DNA of 64,000 nt from Streptomyces sp. SID8374. GTDB taxonomy: Bacteria; Actinomycetota; Actinomycetes; Streptomycetales; Streptomycetaceae. Position numbers and translations under genes: made by a program. Under the pieces are notes generated by a model that was not told the DNA's origin, did not search any database, and saw only the letters and a list, made by a program, of their open reading frames with translations. Positions 46,558 through 55,831 of the stretch are shown piece after piece (positions within the stretch are counted from its first letter, which is position 1; each line of letters starts with the position of its first letter). The DNA is taken from NCBI RefSeq assembly GCF_009865135.1, contig NZ_WWGH01000001.1:4712001-4776000 (forward strand). Direction: 5' to 3'.

Positions 46558-47580
46558 ATGCTTATCGCTCAGCGTCCGTCGCTGACCGAAGAGGTCGTCG
46601 ACGAATTCCGCTCCCGGTTCGTGATCGAGCCGCTGGAGCCGGGCTTCGGCTACACCCTCGGCAACTCCCTGCGCCGTACCCTCCTCTCCTCGATCCCCGG
46701 TGCCGCTGTCACCAGCATCCGGATCGACGGTGTCCTGCACGAGTTCACCACCGTGCCGGGCGTCAAGGAGGACGTCACCGACCTCATCCTCAACATCAAG
46801 CAGCTGGTCGTCTCCTCGGAGCACGACGAGCCGGTCGTGATGTACCTGCGCAAGCAGGGCCCGGGTCTGGTCACCGCCGCCGACATCGCGCCCCCGGCCG
46901 GTGTCGAGGTGCACAACCCCGACCTCGTTCTCGCCACGCTCAACGGCAAGGGCAAGCTGGAGATGGAGCTGACCGTCGAGCGCGGTCGCGGCTACGTCTC
47001 CGCCGTCCAGAACAAGCAGGTCGGCCAGGAGATCGGCCGGATCCCGGTCGACTCCATCTACTCGCCGGTGCTCAAGGTCACGTACAAGGTCGAGGCGACC
47101 CGTGTCGAGCAGCGCACCGACTTCGACAAGCTGATCGTCGACGTCGAGACCAAGCAGGCCATGCGTCCCCGTGACGCCATGGCGTCGGCCGGTAAGACCC
47201 TGGTCGAGCTGTTCGGTCTGGCGCGCGAGCTCAACATCGACGCCGAGGGCATCGACATGGGCCCGTCCCCGACGGACGCCGCGCTCGCCGCCGATCTGGC
47301 GCTGCCGATCGAGGAGCTGGAGCTCACGGTCCGCTCGTACAACTGCCTCAAGCGCGAGGGCATCCACTCCGTGGGTGAGCTCGTGGCCCGTTCCGAGGCG
47401 GACCTTCTCGACATCCGCAACTTCGGTGCGAAGTCGATCGACGAGGTCAAGGCGAAGCTGGCCGGTATGGGCCTCGCGCTGAAGGACTCGCCTCCCGGCT
47501 TCGACCCGACCGCCGCCGCCGACGCCTTCGGCGCCGACGACGACGCGGACGCCGGTTTCGTGGAGACCGAGCAGTACTGA
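46558..47580 (+). CDS. rpoA: RNA polymerase alpha subunit
   Basis: Dimeric assembly platform of RNA polymerase. The 340 residues have the N-terminal domain ([40 protein letters not shown]) and the C-terminal DNA-binding domain (about residues 250-315: [33 protein letters not shown]), ending with an acidic tail. The ATG at 46558 is preceded by GAAGGAC. Confidence 0.99.
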   Translation: MLIAQRPSLTEEVVDEFRSRFVIEPLEPGFGYTLGNSLRRTLLSSIPGAAVTSIRIDGVLHEFTTVPGVKEDVTDLILNIKQLVVSSEHDEPVVMYLRKQGPGLVTAADIAPPAGVEVHNPDLVLATLNGKGKLEMELTVERGRGYVSAVQNKQVGQEIGRIPVDSIYSPVLKVTYKVEATRVEQRTDFDKLIVDVETKQAMRPRDAMASAGKTLVELFGLARELNIDAEGIDMGPSPTDAALAADLALPIEELELTVRSYNCLKREGIHSVGELVARSEADLLDIRNFGAKSIDEVKAKLAGMGLALKDSPPGFDPTAAADAFGADDDADAGFVETEQY

Positions 47581-47640
47581 GTCGCCTCCCGGCTGGGGTG
47601 CCCGGTTTCAAGGGTGCCCCGGGCCGGGGCTGAGGCTTTG

Positions 47641-47664
47641 TCCTCAACCGCCGGACGGGCCTGA
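47641..47664. repeat. Streptomyces-type dispersed intergenic repeat remnant
   Basis: CCTCAACCGCCGGACGGGCC resembles a short degenerate motif (CTCAAncGCCGGACGGGCTG) common in Streptomyces intergenic DNA, as I recall it. A related copy is at 51881-51932. Confidence 0.45.
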
Positions 47665-47757
47665 TGTCCGGCAGCTATGACTTCCGTGAGGCGTCCGCTT
47701 CACGGGAACTGACACCGGTACCTGGTACGGCCGGTGCAGCACACAAGGAGAATCACC

Positions 47758-48273
47758 ATGCCGCGTCCCGCAAAGGGTGCCCGTCTGGGCGGCAGCGCCG
47801 CGCACGAGCGTCTGCTCCTCGCCAACCTGGCGAAGTCGCTGTTCGAGCACGGCCGCATCACGACGACCGAGGCCAAGGCCCGCCGCCTGCGTCCGGTCGC
47901 CGAGCGCCTCGTCACCAAGGCGAAGAAGGGCGACATCCACAACCGTCGCCTGGTGCTCCAGACGATCACGGACAAGAGCGTCGTCCACACGCTCTTCACC
48001 GAGATCGCTCCCCGGTACGAGAACCGCCCCGGTGGTTACACGCGTATCACCAAGATCGGCAACCGTCGCGGCGACAACGCCCCGATGGCGGTCATCGAGC
48101 TGGTCGAGGCGCTGACCGTGGCCCAGCAGGCCACCGGTGAGGCCGAGGCCGCGACGAAGCGCGCGGTCAAGGAAGACGCCGCCAAGAAGGACGAGGCCCC
48201 CGCGGCCGAGTCCGAGGCCGTCGAGGACGCCAAGCCGGTCGAGAAGGCCGACGAGGAGTCCAAGGACGCCTGA
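47758..48273 (+). CDS. rplQ: 50S ribosomal protein L17
   Basis: Exit-tunnel-side 23S rRNA protein. Residues 1-125 are the normal L17 ([55 protein letters not shown]). A further 45 residues form an Ala/Glu/Lys-rich tail typical of high-GC actinobacteria. The ATG at 47758 has AAGGAGAA upstream; in-frame ATG 47734 is not conserved. Last gene of the alpha unit. Confidence 0.98.
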   Translation: MPRPAKGARLGGSAAHERLLLANLAKSLFEHGRITTTEAKARRLRPVAERLVTKAKKGDIHNRRLVLQTITDKSVVHTLFTEIAPRYENRPGGYTRITKIGNRRGDNAPMAVIELVEALTVAQQATGEAEAATKRAVKEDAAKKDEAPAAESEAVEDAKPVEKADEESKDA

Positions 48274-48292
48274 GCGTCTTAAGGACCACGGG

Positions 48293-48334
48293 ACGGGCCC
48301 GCATCTCCCTTCGGGGCGGTGCGGGCCCGTTCTG
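48293..48334 (+). terminator. Terminator after rplQ
   Basis: ACGGGCCCGCA (48293-48303) pairs with TGCGGGCCCGT (48320-48330), with inner CCC-TTCG-GGG, then TCTG. Confidence 0.8.
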
Positions 48335-48363
48335 CTGACCAGGGGCAGTGAGAGGATGACGCG

Positions 48364-49221
48364 GTGAGTGACGAGGCGGAGCCCGGGTTCGTACGGGTGC
48401 GGCTGGACCTGTCGTACGACGGCAAGGACTTCTCCGGCTGGGCGAAGCAGACCAGCCGGCGCACGGTGCAGGGCGAGATCGAGGACGCGCTGCGGACCGT
48501 GACCCGGTCTTCGGTGACGTACGACCTGACGGTGGCGGGCCGCACGGACGCCGGGGTGCACGCGCGGGGCCAGGTCGCGCATGTGGACCTGCCCCGGGCG
48601 GTGTGGGCCGAGCACGAGGAGAAGCTGCTGCGGCGGCTCGCGGGCAGGCTTCCGCCGGATGTACGGATCTGGCGCGCGGCCCCCGCCCCGCCCGGGTTCA
48701 ACGCCCGCTTCTCGGCGCTCTGGAGGCGTTACGCCTACCGGGTCGGCGACCGGCCCGGCGGGGTGGACCCGCTGACGCGCGGTCATGTGCTCTGGCACGA
48801 CCGGCCGTTGGACGTGGACGCGATGAACGAGGCGGCCGCGCTGATGGTGGGCGAGCACGACTTCGCCGCGTACTGCAAGAAGCGCGAGGGCGCGACGACC
48901 ATCCGTACGCTCCAGAAGCTGAGTTGGGTACGGGACCCGGCATCCGGCGTCCTCACCGCGACCGTGCAGGCGGACGCGTTCTGCCACAACATGGTGCGGG
49001 CGCTGATCGGGGCGGCGCTGTTCGTCGGGGACGGCCGCCGCCCGGCCGCCTGGCCCGCCGATGTGCTGGCCGCGAAGGTCCGCGACCCCGGGGTGCACGT
49101 GGTGCGGCCGCACGGGCTGACGCTGGAGGAAGTGGCGTACCCGGCGGACGAGTTGCTGGCGGCCCGGGCCGAAGAGGCGCGGAACGTGCGGACGTTGCCG
49201 GGGGCGGCTGGGTGCTGCTGA
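48364..49221 (+). CDS. truA: tRNA pseudouridine synthase A
   Basis: Makes pseudouridine at positions 38-40 of tRNA anticodon arms. The 285 residues have [17 protein letters not shown], the catalytic Asp62 in [24 protein letters not shown] and [16 protein letters not shown]. The GTG start sits 30 bases after the rplQ terminator, with AGTGAGAGGATG upstream. Adjacent to rplQ as in many bacteria. It converges with the following minus-strand gene. Confidence 0.96.
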   Translation: MSDEAEPGFVRVRLDLSYDGKDFSGWAKQTSRRTVQGEIEDALRTVTRSSVTYDLTVAGRTDAGVHARGQVAHVDLPRAVWAEHEEKLLRRLAGRLPPDVRIWRAAPAPPGFNARFSALWRRYAYRVGDRPGGVDPLTRGHVLWHDRPLDVDAMNEAAALMVGEHDFAAYCKKREGATTIRTLQKLSWVRDPASGVLTATVQADAFCHNMVRALIGAALFVGDGRRPAAWPADVLAAKVRDPGVHVVRPHGLTLEEVAYPADELLAARAEEARNVRTLPGAAGCC

Positions 49222-49271
49222 GGGCCGTGGGCCTTCAACGGCTGCTGCGGGCCTGGCTCCTGAAGTGGCCT

Positions 49272-50132
49272 CTACTCCCCGGCCTCCGCCGCCTCGGACG
49301 CCTGGACCTGGCCGCGGTGGCGGATCTGGCGGAAGACGAAGTTCGTCAGGTCGTCGCCGACGGCGAACACGTTCTTGTCCTGGGCGGTGACGCGGGTGCC
49401 GTCGGTGAAGCCGCCGACGGTGAAGTAGGCGTACCGGCCGTAGGAGTTGGTGGTGCGGCGGCAGACCGTACCGCCGCGGCAGAACGTCGGCACGCCCGCG
49501 CCGCTGAGGGAGGCGAGGCCGCCGGAGGCCTGGTCGACCGTCTTCTTCGCGCGGGCCTCGGTGTCGAAGACCGCGATGCCGACGGTGACGGCCACCCCGT
49601 CCTTGCGGTAGGTCGCGCGGATGAGCTGCTCGCAGCCGTTGTTCGTGAGGACCGCGCCGAGGGCGCCCTGGGTGCCGGTCGCGCAGTCGGTGGTGCGGGC
49701 GGTGGCGCCCTTGAGGTGGACGCGCTCACCCATGGCGAGCTTCTCGCCGGGGAAGAAGCCGTCGACGGTGATCGGCGCCTTGTCCTTGTCGGCGCTGGAT
49801 ATGTACTCCTTCGGGTCCGGCGGAGGCGGCGGTGCCACCGACGAGAAGGAGGGCGCGGGCGCCGATGTGTCCTCGGGGAGGTCGGCCGGCGCCGGGAGCT
49901 TGCTCGCGCTGCCGGCCGAATCGCTCTTGCCGCCCGTGGTGACCACGGCGGTCGCCACGATCGCGCCGACCACGGCGGTGGCCAGCACCCCGCCGCCGAT
50001 CATCAGCCACCGCTTGCGGCGGGCGCGTGCGGCGGACGCCTCGGCGAGCGCGGCCCAGTCCGGAGTCCCGCTGTCCCCCGGAGTTCCGTTGTCCCCCGGC
50101 CCCCAGGAGGGCCCTCCTTGCCATGAACTCAT
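49272..50132 (-). CDS. Membrane-anchored protein of unknown function
   Basis: A 286-residue protein with a Gly/Pro/Ser-rich cytoplasmic N terminus (about 1-40), one membrane helix (about residues 42-65, WLMIGGGVLATAVVGAIVA) and a Pro-rich spacer (SFSSVAPPPPPDPKEY). The external domain has five cysteines (DCATG, NGCEQL, FCRGGTVCRR) and YGRYAYFTVGGFTDG. I recall such proteins as common in Streptomyces without known function. The ATG at 50132 follows GAGTTC-rich sequence with a weak ribosome site. Divergent from the ABC-F gene. Confidence 0.75.
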   Translation of the reverse strand: MSSWQGGPSWGPGDNGTPGDSGTPDWAALAEASAARARRKRWLMIGGGVLATAVVGAIVATAVVTTGGKSDSAGSASKLPAPADLPEDTSAPAPSFSSVAPPPPPDPKEYISSADKDKAPITVDGFFPGEKLAMGERVHLKGATARTTDCATGTQGALGAVLTNNGCEQLIRATYRKDGVAVTVGIAVFDTEARAKKTVDQASGGLASLSGAGVPTFCRGGTVCRRTTNSYGRYAYFTVGGFTDGTRVTAQDKNVFAVGDDLTNFVFRQIRHRGQVQASEAAEAGE

Positions 50133-50222
50133 GCGCGAATCCTAGAGCGTTCCGTTCGACCGCAGACCCCGCCCAGGTAAACCGGTTGGGCCATTGCTTC
50201 GCGGGCCGTGACAATGCTCTGT

Positions 50223-51842
50223 ATGGGACATCTTGAAGCCGGCCACCTGGAGTACTACCTGCCGGACGGGCGGGTGCTGCTCGGCGACGCCTCGTTCCGG
50301 GTGGCAGACGGAGCCGTCGTCGCCCTCGTCGGGGCCAACGGGGCGGGCAAGACGACGCTGCTGCGCCTCCTCGCCGGTGAGCTCCAGCCGCACGGCGGCA
50401 CGGTCTCGGTGAGCGGCGGGCTCGGGGTGATGCCGCAGTTCGTGGGCTCGGTGCGGGACGAGCGGACCGTACGGGACCTCTTGGTTTCGGTCTCGCAGCC
50501 GCGCATCCGGGAGGCGGCGAAGGCGGTCGACGTGGCCGAGGAGAAGATCCTCACCGTCGACGACGAGGCCGCGCAGATGGCGTACGCGCAGGCGCTCAGC
50601 GACTGGGCCGAGGCGCGCGGCTACGAGGCCGAGACGGTCTGGGACATGTGCACGATGGCCGCGCTCGGCGTCCCGTACGAGAAGGCGCAGTGGCGCGAGG
50701 TGCGCACGCTCAGCGGCGGTGAGCAGAAGCGGCTGGTCCTGGAGGCGCTGCTGCGCGGGCCCGACGAGGTGCTGCTCCTGGACGAGCCGGACAACTATCT
50801 GGACGTCCCCGGCAAGCGGTGGCTGGAGGAGAAGCTCAAGGAGACCCGTAAGACGGTCCTCTTCGTCTCCCACGACCGCGAGCTGCTCTCCCGGGCCGCC
50901 GAGAAGATCGTCAGCGTGGAGCCGAGCGCGGCGGGCAGCGACGTATGGGTGCACGGCGGCGGCTTCGCCACGTACCACGAGGCGCGCAAGGAGCGGTTCG
51001 CGCGGTTCGAGGAGCTGCTGCGGCGCTGGCAGGAGGAGCACGCCCGGCTGAAGGCGCTCGTCCTGCGGATGCGGCAGCAGGCGGCGAACAGCCCCGACAT
51101 GGCCAACCGCTACCACGCGATGCAGACCCGCTTCAAGAAGTTCGAGGAGGCGGGCCCGCCGCCGGAGCCGCCGCGCGAGCAGGACATCCGGATGCGGCTG
51201 CGCGGCGGGCGGACCGGGGTGCGGGCGGTGACCTGCAAGGGCCTGGAGCTGACCGGGCTGATGAAACCGTTCGACCTGGAGATCTACTACGGGGAGCGGG
51301 TCGCCGTCCTCGGCTCCAACGGGTCGGGCAAGTCGCACTTCCTGCGGCTGCTGGCGGGGGAGCCGGTGGCGTACACGGGGGAGTGGAAGCTCGGGGCGCG
51401 GGTCGTGCCGGGCCACTTCGCCCAGACCCACGCGCACCCGGAGCTGCTGGGCAAGACGCTGGTGGAGATCCTGTGGTCCGAGCACGCCAAGGACCGGGGC
51501 GGGGCGATGGGGGTGCTGCGGCGGTACGAGCTGGAGCGGCAGGGGGACCAGGCGTTCGAACGGCTCTCGGGCGGGCAGCAGGCGCGGTTCCAGATCCTGC
51601 TCCTCGAGCTGGCGGGGACGACGGCTCTGCTGCTGGACGAGCCGACGGACAACCTGGACCTGGAGTCTGCGGAGGCGTTGCAGGACGGGCTCGAGGTGTA
51701 CGACGGCACGGTGATGGCCGTCACGCACGACCGGTGGTTCGCGAAGTCGTTCGACCGGTATCTGGTCTTCGGCTCGGACGGGGTCGTACGGGAGACGGCG
51801 GAGCCGGTGTGGGACGAGCGGCGGGTGCAGCGGGCGCGGTGA
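50223..51842 (+). CDS. ABC-F family ATPase
   Basis: A 539-residue protein with two ABC domains and no membrane segment, as in ribosome-acting ABC-F proteins (translation factors or antibiotic target protection). NBD1: Walker A GANGAGKTT, signature LSGGEQKRLVLE, Walker B LLLDEPDNYLD and VSHDREL. A charged helical linker (about residues 245-315) follows. NBD2: GSNGSGKSH, LSGGQQARFQIL, LLLDEPTDNLD, VTHDRWF. The ATG at 50223 (MGHLEAG) is chosen by family N terminus; in-frame GTG 50208 and ATG 50214 are possible. It lies just before rplM, but that proximity may be chance. Specific role unknown. Confidence 0.88.
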   Translation: MGHLEAGHLEYYLPDGRVLLGDASFRVADGAVVALVGANGAGKTTLLRLLAGELQPHGGTVSVSGGLGVMPQFVGSVRDERTVRDLLVSVSQPRIREAAKAVDVAEEKILTVDDEAAQMAYAQALSDWAEARGYEAETVWDMCTMAALGVPYEKAQWREVRTLSGGEQKRLVLEALLRGPDEVLLLDEPDNYLDVPGKRWLEEKLKETRKTVLFVSHDRELLSRAAEKIVSVEPSAAGSDVWVHGGGFATYHEARKERFARFEELLRRWQEEHARLKALVLRMRQQAANSPDMANRYHAMQTRFKKFEEAGPPPEPPREQDIRMRLRGGRTGVRAVTCKGLELTGLMKPFDLEIYYGERVAVLGSNGSGKSHFLRLLAGEPVAYTGEWKLGARVVPGHFAQTHAHPELLGKTLVEILWSEHAKDRGGAMGVLRRYELERQGDQAFERLSGGQQARFQILLLELAGTTALLLDEPTDNLDLESAEALQDGLEVYDGTVMAVTHDRWFAKSFDRYLVFGSDGVVRETAEPVWDERRVQRAR

Positions 51843-51880
51843 CCTCGGCGGTCGGCGGCCGGGTGGGGTGGTGGGTGCGG

Positions 51881-51932
51881 TGCGGGGGCGCTGCCTCCGG
51901 GTCCCCGCGCCTCGAACGCCGGCGGGGCTGAG
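51881..51932. repeat. Streptomyces-type dispersed intergenic repeat
   Basis: CGCTGCCTCCGGGTCCCCGC then GCCTCGAACGCCGGCGGGGCT resembles the motif noted at 47641-47664. It sits between the ABC-F gene and the rplM promoter. Confidence 0.45.
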
Positions 51933-51947
51933 TGTGCCCGGCCCGTT

Positions 51948-51977
51948 TTGACCCGTCCGGGGCAGGGCGGGTAGTGT
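51948..51977 (+). promoter_or_regulatory. HrdB-type promoter for rplM-rpsI
   Basis: TTGACC (51948-51953), 18 bases, TAGTGT (51972-51977). The 322-base gap 51843-52164 holds this promoter, the repeat just upstream, and a possible 14-codon ORF (51989-52033). Confidence 0.65.
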
Positions 51978-51988
51978 CGAGGTTTGTT

Positions 51989-52033
51989 ATGCGTATCGGC
52001 TTCGTCGTTTTCGTACGAGAAGCCCTTACGTAG
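51989..52033 (+). CDS. Possible 14-codon near-leaderless ORF in rplM leader
   Basis: ATG at 51989 opens MRIGFVVFVREALT and stops at 52031-52033. Its start lies only 11 bases past the -10 of the rplM promoter, so the transcript would begin almost at the ATG. There is no Shine-Dalgarno. It may be a leader peptide or a chance frame. Confidence 0.25.
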   Translation: MRIGFVVFVREALT

Positions 52034-52164
52034 GTTCTCTGGAGCAGTTACCAGTGGCTCGCATACGGGCGGTGTCCCGGCAGTGTGAGCCCCAGCTGCA
52101 TGATCGCTTCAGGGGTGCCATGTGTTGTCTGGACCTCATCCACTGAAGAAGCGAAGGCTACGAA

Positions 52165-52608
52165 GTGCGTACGTACAGCCCCAAGCCCGGAGATGTGACG
52201 CGCCAGTGGCACATCATCGACGCTCAGGACATCGTCCTGGGCCGTCTGGCCACCACGGCTGCGAACCTCCTCCGAGGCAAGCACAAGGCGATCTACGCCC
52301 CCCACATGGACATGGGCGACTTCGTCATCATCATCAACGCCGACAAGGTTCACCTGTCGGGTAACAAGAAGACCCAGAAGATGGCGTACCGCCACTCGGG
52401 CTTCCCGGGCGGTCTCCGTTCGGTGCGTTACGACGAGCTCCTCTCGAAGAACCCCGAGAAGGCCGTCGAGAAGGCCATCAAGGGCATGATCCCCAAGAAC
52501 ACCCTGGGCCGTCAGATGCTCTCGAAGCTCAAGGTCTACGCGGGCGACCAGCACCCGCACGCTGCTCAGCAGCCGGTCCCGTTCGAGATCACCCAGGTCG
52601 CGCAGTAG
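52165..52608 (+). CDS. rplM: 50S ribosomal protein L13
   Basis: Early 50S assembly protein. The 147 residues include [40 protein letters not shown] and [20 protein letters not shown]. The GTG at 52165 is preceded by GAAGCGAAGG. rpsI follows after 44 bases. Confidence 0.98.
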   Translation: MRTYSPKPGDVTRQWHIIDAQDIVLGRLATTAANLLRGKHKAIYAPHMDMGDFVIIINADKVHLSGNKKTQKMAYRHSGFPGGLRSVRYDELLSKNPEKAVEKAIKGMIPKNTLGRQMLSKLKVYAGDQHPHAAQQPVPFEITQVAQ

Positions 52609-52652
52609 TTCCGGCCACCCCCTAAGACATACAGAAAGATCTGAGGAGCATC

Positions 52653-53180
52653 GTGGCCGAGACCACTGTTGAGACCCCCGTCGAGGGCACCGAGGGCGAG
52701 GAGACCTTCGCCGAGGTGACCACCTTCGAGTCGGAGGTCCCCGTCGAGGGTGAGTACACCTCCGAGTCGCTCGCGGGCCGCTTCGGCGACCCGCAGCCCG
52801 CCGCCGGCCTGGGCCGTCGCAAGAACGCCATCGCCCGCGTCCGGATCGTTCCGGGCACCGGCAAGTGGAAGATCAACGGTCGCACCCTTGAGGACTACTT
52901 CCCCAACAAGGTGCACCAGCAGGAAGTCAACGAGCCCTTCAAGGTGCTCGAACTCGACGGCCGCTACGACGTGGTCGCCCGTATCTCGGGTGGCGGCGTC
53001 TCCGGTCAGGCCGGCGCCCTGCGCCTCGGCGTGGCCCGCGCGCTGAACGAGGCGGACGTGGACAACAACCGCGCCACGCTGAAGAAGGCCGGCTTCCTCT
53101 CCCGCGACGACCGTGCGGTCGAGCGCAAGAAGGCCGGTCTCAAGAAGGCCCGTAAGGCCCCGCAGTACAGCAAGCGCTAA
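52653..53180 (+). CDS. rpsI: 30S ribosomal protein S9
   Basis: Head protein whose C-terminal tail touches P-site tRNA. Residues 1-46 are an acidic Glu/Thr/Val-rich extension. The S9 fold follows ([40 protein letters not shown]) and the tRNA-contacting tail [12 protein letters not shown] is intact. The GTG at 52653 follows GAGGAGC. E. coli S9 is about 130 residues; this is 175. Confidence 0.97.
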   Translation: MAETTVETPVEGTEGEETFAEVTTFESEVPVEGEYTSESLAGRFGDPQPAAGLGRRKNAIARVRIVPGTGKWKINGRTLEDYFPNKVHQQEVNEPFKVLELDGRYDVVARISGGGVSGQAGALRLGVARALNEADVDNNRATLKKAGFLSRDDRAVERKKAGLKKARKAPQYSKR

Positions 53181-53202
53181 ATCGCCTGCTCGTCTGCATT
53201 AC

Positions 53203-53248
53203 ACGAACGCCCCGGCGGCACACTCCGTGCTGCTGGGGCGTTCGTTTA
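53203..53248 (+). terminator. Terminator after rpsI
   Basis: ACGAACGCCCC (from 53203) pairs with GGGGCGTTCGT (ending 53245), with inner GGCGGCAC/GTGCTGCT pairing, then TTTAT. Confidence 0.8.
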
Positions 53249-53349
53249 TCGGGCCCCGCAGGCGTATAACGGCATGAGACGTTCATCGGCCCGCACGGGA
53301 CGCTCGGGCCGGCTGTCGGCGTTGCTGCCGTACCCCCCAGCCGTTTTGC

Positions 53350-53407
53350 TGTTTTCGTGGTTGTGGTTGTTTAGTTTCGCTTTGCTTTGGTTTTTTGTGG
53401 TTTCGGA
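53350..53407 (+). promoter_or_regulatory. T/G-rich tract in the glmM upstream region
   Basis: About 58 bases made almost only of T and G on this strand (e.g. GGTTGTGGTTGTTTAG, GGTTTTTTGTGGTTTC). It is very unlike the surrounding GC-rich DNA and ends 18 bases before the glmM start. It may contain the promoter and/or be an unstructured leader. A TTGCTG-20-TAGTTT pair is present but over-spaced. Confidence 0.55.
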
Positions 53408-53425
53408 GCACCTCGGAGGACACCA

Positions 53426-54784
53426 GTGGGACGACTCTTCGGCACGGACGGAGTGCGCGGTGTCGCCAACGCGGACCTGACGGCCGAGCTCGCGCTCGGG
53501 CTCTCGGTCGCGGCGGCGCACGTACTAGCCGAGGCGGGCACCTTCGCGGGCCATCGCCCGACCGCCGTGGTCGGCCGTGACCCCCGGGCCTCCGGAGAGT
53601 TCCTGGAAGCCGCCGTCGTGGCCGGTCTGGCCAGCGCGGGCGTGGACGTCCTGCGCGTCGGCGTGCTGCCGACGCCGGCCGTCGCGTACCTCACCGGTTC
53701 GCTCGGCGCCGACATCGGCGTGATGCTCTCCGCCAGCCACAACGCCATGCCGGACAACGGCGTCAAGTTCTTCGCGCGCGGCGGCCACAAGCTCGCCGAC
53801 GAGCTGGAGGACCGGATCGAGAAGGTCTACGAGCAGCACCGCACCGGTGAGCCGTGGAGCCGCCCGACCGGCGCGGGCGTCGGCCGGGTCACCGACTACG
53901 CGGAGGGCTTCGACCGGTACGTCGCCCACCTCATCGGCGTCCTCCCGAACCGCCTCGACGGGCTGAAGGTCGTCCTGGACGAGGCGCACGGTGCCGCGGC
54001 CCGGGTCTCGCCCGAGGCGTTCGCCCGGGCCGGGGCCGAGGTCGTCACCATCGGCGCCGAGCCGGACGGCCTGAACATCAACGACGGCTGCGGCTCCACC
54101 CACCTGGAGCTGCTGCGCGCCGCCGTCGTGGAGCACGGCGCGGACCTCGGCATCGCCCACGACGGCGACGCCGACCGCTGCCTCGCCGTGGACGCGGCGG
54201 GCGAGGAGGTCGACGGCGACCAGATCCTCGCCGTGCTGGCCCTCGCCATGCGGGAGGCCGGGCAGCTGCGCAAGGACACCGTCGTCGGCACGGTCATGTC
54301 GAACCTCGGCTTCAAGATCGCCATGGAGCGCGAGGGCATCCAGCTCGTCCAGACGGCGGTCGGCGACCGTTACGTCCTGGAGTCGATGAAGGCCGAGGGC
54401 TTCGCGCTCGGCGGCGAACAGTCCGGCCACGTCATCGTCCTGGACCACGCCACGACCGGCGACGGCACGCTGACCGGCCTGATGCTGGCGGCCCGCGTCG
54501 CCGCCACCGGCCGGTCCCTCGCCGAGCTGGCCGGGGTCATGCAGCGCCTGCCCCAGGTCCTCATCAACGTCCCCGACGTCGACAAGTCCCGGGTCAACAC
54601 CTCCTCCGAGCTGGCCACCGCGGTGACCGAGGCGGAGCGCGAGCTCGGCTCCACCGGGCGCGTCCTGCTGCGCCAGTCCGGTACGGAGCCGCTGGTACGG
54701 GTCATGGTCGAGGCCGCCGACATCGAACAGGCGCGCGCGGTCGCGGGCCGGCTGGCCGATGTGGTGAAGTCCGCGCTGGGCTGA
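53426..54784 (+). CDS. glmM: Phosphoglucosamine mutase
   Basis: Converts glucosamine-6-phosphate to glucosamine-1-phosphate for peptidoglycan precursor synthesis. The 452 residues have the start [15 protein letters not shown], the phosphoserine loop [14 protein letters not shown] (Ser104), the metal loop [17 protein letters not shown] for sugar binding and [12 protein letters not shown] for phosphate binding. The GTG at 53426 follows TCGGAGGAC. It follows rpsI as in other actinomycetes. Confidence 0.98.
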   Translation: MGRLFGTDGVRGVANADLTAELALGLSVAAAHVLAEAGTFAGHRPTAVVGRDPRASGEFLEAAVVAGLASAGVDVLRVGVLPTPAVAYLTGSLGADIGVMLSASHNAMPDNGVKFFARGGHKLADELEDRIEKVYEQHRTGEPWSRPTGAGVGRVTDYAEGFDRYVAHLIGVLPNRLDGLKVVLDEAHGAAARVSPEAFARAGAEVVTIGAEPDGLNINDGCGSTHLELLRAAVVEHGADLGIAHDGDADRCLAVDAAGEEVDGDQILAVLALAMREAGQLRKDTVVGTVMSNLGFKIAMEREGIQLVQTAVGDRYVLESMKAEGFALGGEQSGHVIVLDHATTGDGTLTGLMLAARVAATGRSLAELAGVMQRLPQVLINVPDVDKSRVNTSSELATAVTEAERELGSTGRVLLRQSGTEPLVRVMVEAADIEQARAVAGRLADVVKSALG

Positions 54785-54842
54785 GCCGCCGCGCCGACGG
54801 CGTACGGAAGCCCCGGCTTCTTGCGCCTGTACGCCCCGGGCC

Positions 54843-55808
54843 TCACGCCCGTACCGAAGCCCCCGGCGTGCTCGCCGGGGGCTTCCGCGCGCGCCGGGCC
54901 CGCCACAGGGCCTTCTCCAGCAGCAGCGTCAGCGTGCCCGCGAGGACGATCCCGCCGAGGTTGGCGAGCAGCTGCTGCCCCGAGCCGATCGTCTGCTGGT
55001 AGTCGGAGTAGCTGAACGCGACGGCCGCGTTGGCGGCGGCCGGGACCGTCGTCACGGAGATCGCCACGCCGATCAGCGCCCCGGACTTCGCCGAGGTGAG
55101 GGAGAGCGTCCCGGCGATGCCCGCCAGGAACGCCACGATGAACGACATCCAGTCCGGCTGCCAGATGAACCCCGTGATGGGCCGCTCCGCCTCGATCATC
55201 GACCGCTGGAACAGCCCGACCACGTCCAGCAGCCACGCGAACCCCGCCGTGATCACCATCGCCAGCGCGAAGCCGCCGATCAGGGCCCACAGCGAACGCG
55301 CCACCAGCCGGGGCGCACGCTGCACGAGGGCCGTGGAGATCCCGGCCAGCGGGCCGAACTCCGGGCCGACCGCCATCGCGCCCACGATCAGCACGGCGTT
55401 GTCCAACATCACCCCGCAGGCGGCGAGCATGGTGGCGAGGGCGAGGAAGGAGACGTAGGTGATGGAGAACGTCGACTCCTCGTGCGTCGCCTCCGTCAGC
55501 TCCTCCCACAGCACCGCGTCCGCGCTGTCGCCCGGCGCCTCCTGCTCCGCCTTGTCGGCGCGCGAGGAGAGGGTGAGGTCGAGGTGTTCGACGCTGATCG
55601 CCCCGGACTCGTCGATGCCGAGGCGCCGGAGCTTCCCGATCAGCTCGTCACCGGCCTCCCGCGCCACGTCGCACAGCACCACGTCCCCGGCGGGGGAGCG
55701 GGCCGCGCCGGGCAGGACCACGAGGTGGGCGGTGCCGACGGTGGACTCCAGGAGGGCGACCACCTCGTCGGTGGCGTCGGCGGGCACGATGAGACGCAGA
55801 TGCAGCAC
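54843..55808 (-). CDS. DUF389 family membrane protein
   Basis: A 321-residue protein. The N-terminal soluble domain (about residues 1-115) starts MLHLRLIVPADATDEVVALL. The rest has six or more membrane helices (e.g. FLALATMLAACGVMLDNAVL, GAMAVGPEFGPLAGISTALV, ALIGVAISVTTVPAAANAAV), the DUF389/TIGR00341-type core whose role is unknown. The GTG at 55808 has GGGGAAGG upstream; a longer open frame overlaps coaA and is not real. It lies 23 bases after coaA and is probably cotranscribed with it. Its last codons overlap a strong hairpin (54856-54885). Confidence 0.88.
   Translation of the reverse strand: MLHLRLIVPADATDEVVALLESTVGTAHLVVLPGAARSPAGDVVLCDVAREAGDELIGKLRRLGIDESGAISVEHLDLTLSSRADKAEQEAPGDSADAVLWEELTEATHEESTFSITYVSFLALATMLAACGVMLDNAVLIVGAMAVGPEFGPLAGISTALVQRAPRLVARSLWALIGGFALAMVITAGFAWLLDVVGLFQRSMIEAERPITGFIWQPDWMSFIVAFLAGIAGTLSLTSAKSGALIGVAISVTTVPAAANAAVAFSYSDYQQTIGSGQQLLANLGGIVLAGTLTLLLEKALWRARRARKPPASTPGASVRA
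54856..54885. terminator. Bidirectional hairpin between glmM and the DUF389 gene
   Basis: A perfect 13-bp stem GAAGCCCCCGGCG (54856-54868) with its complement (54873-54885). It lies inside the 3' end of the minus-strand gene, 72 bases past glmM, and probably ends the glmM transcript. Confidence 0.6.
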
Positions 55809-55831
55809 GCGGCACGCCTTCCCCGGAAGTG

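Noticed and set aside
54370-55509. 379-codon minus-strand frame over glmM and the DUF389 gene
   Set aside because: Out of frame with the clear DUF389 membrane protein and antisense to glmM.
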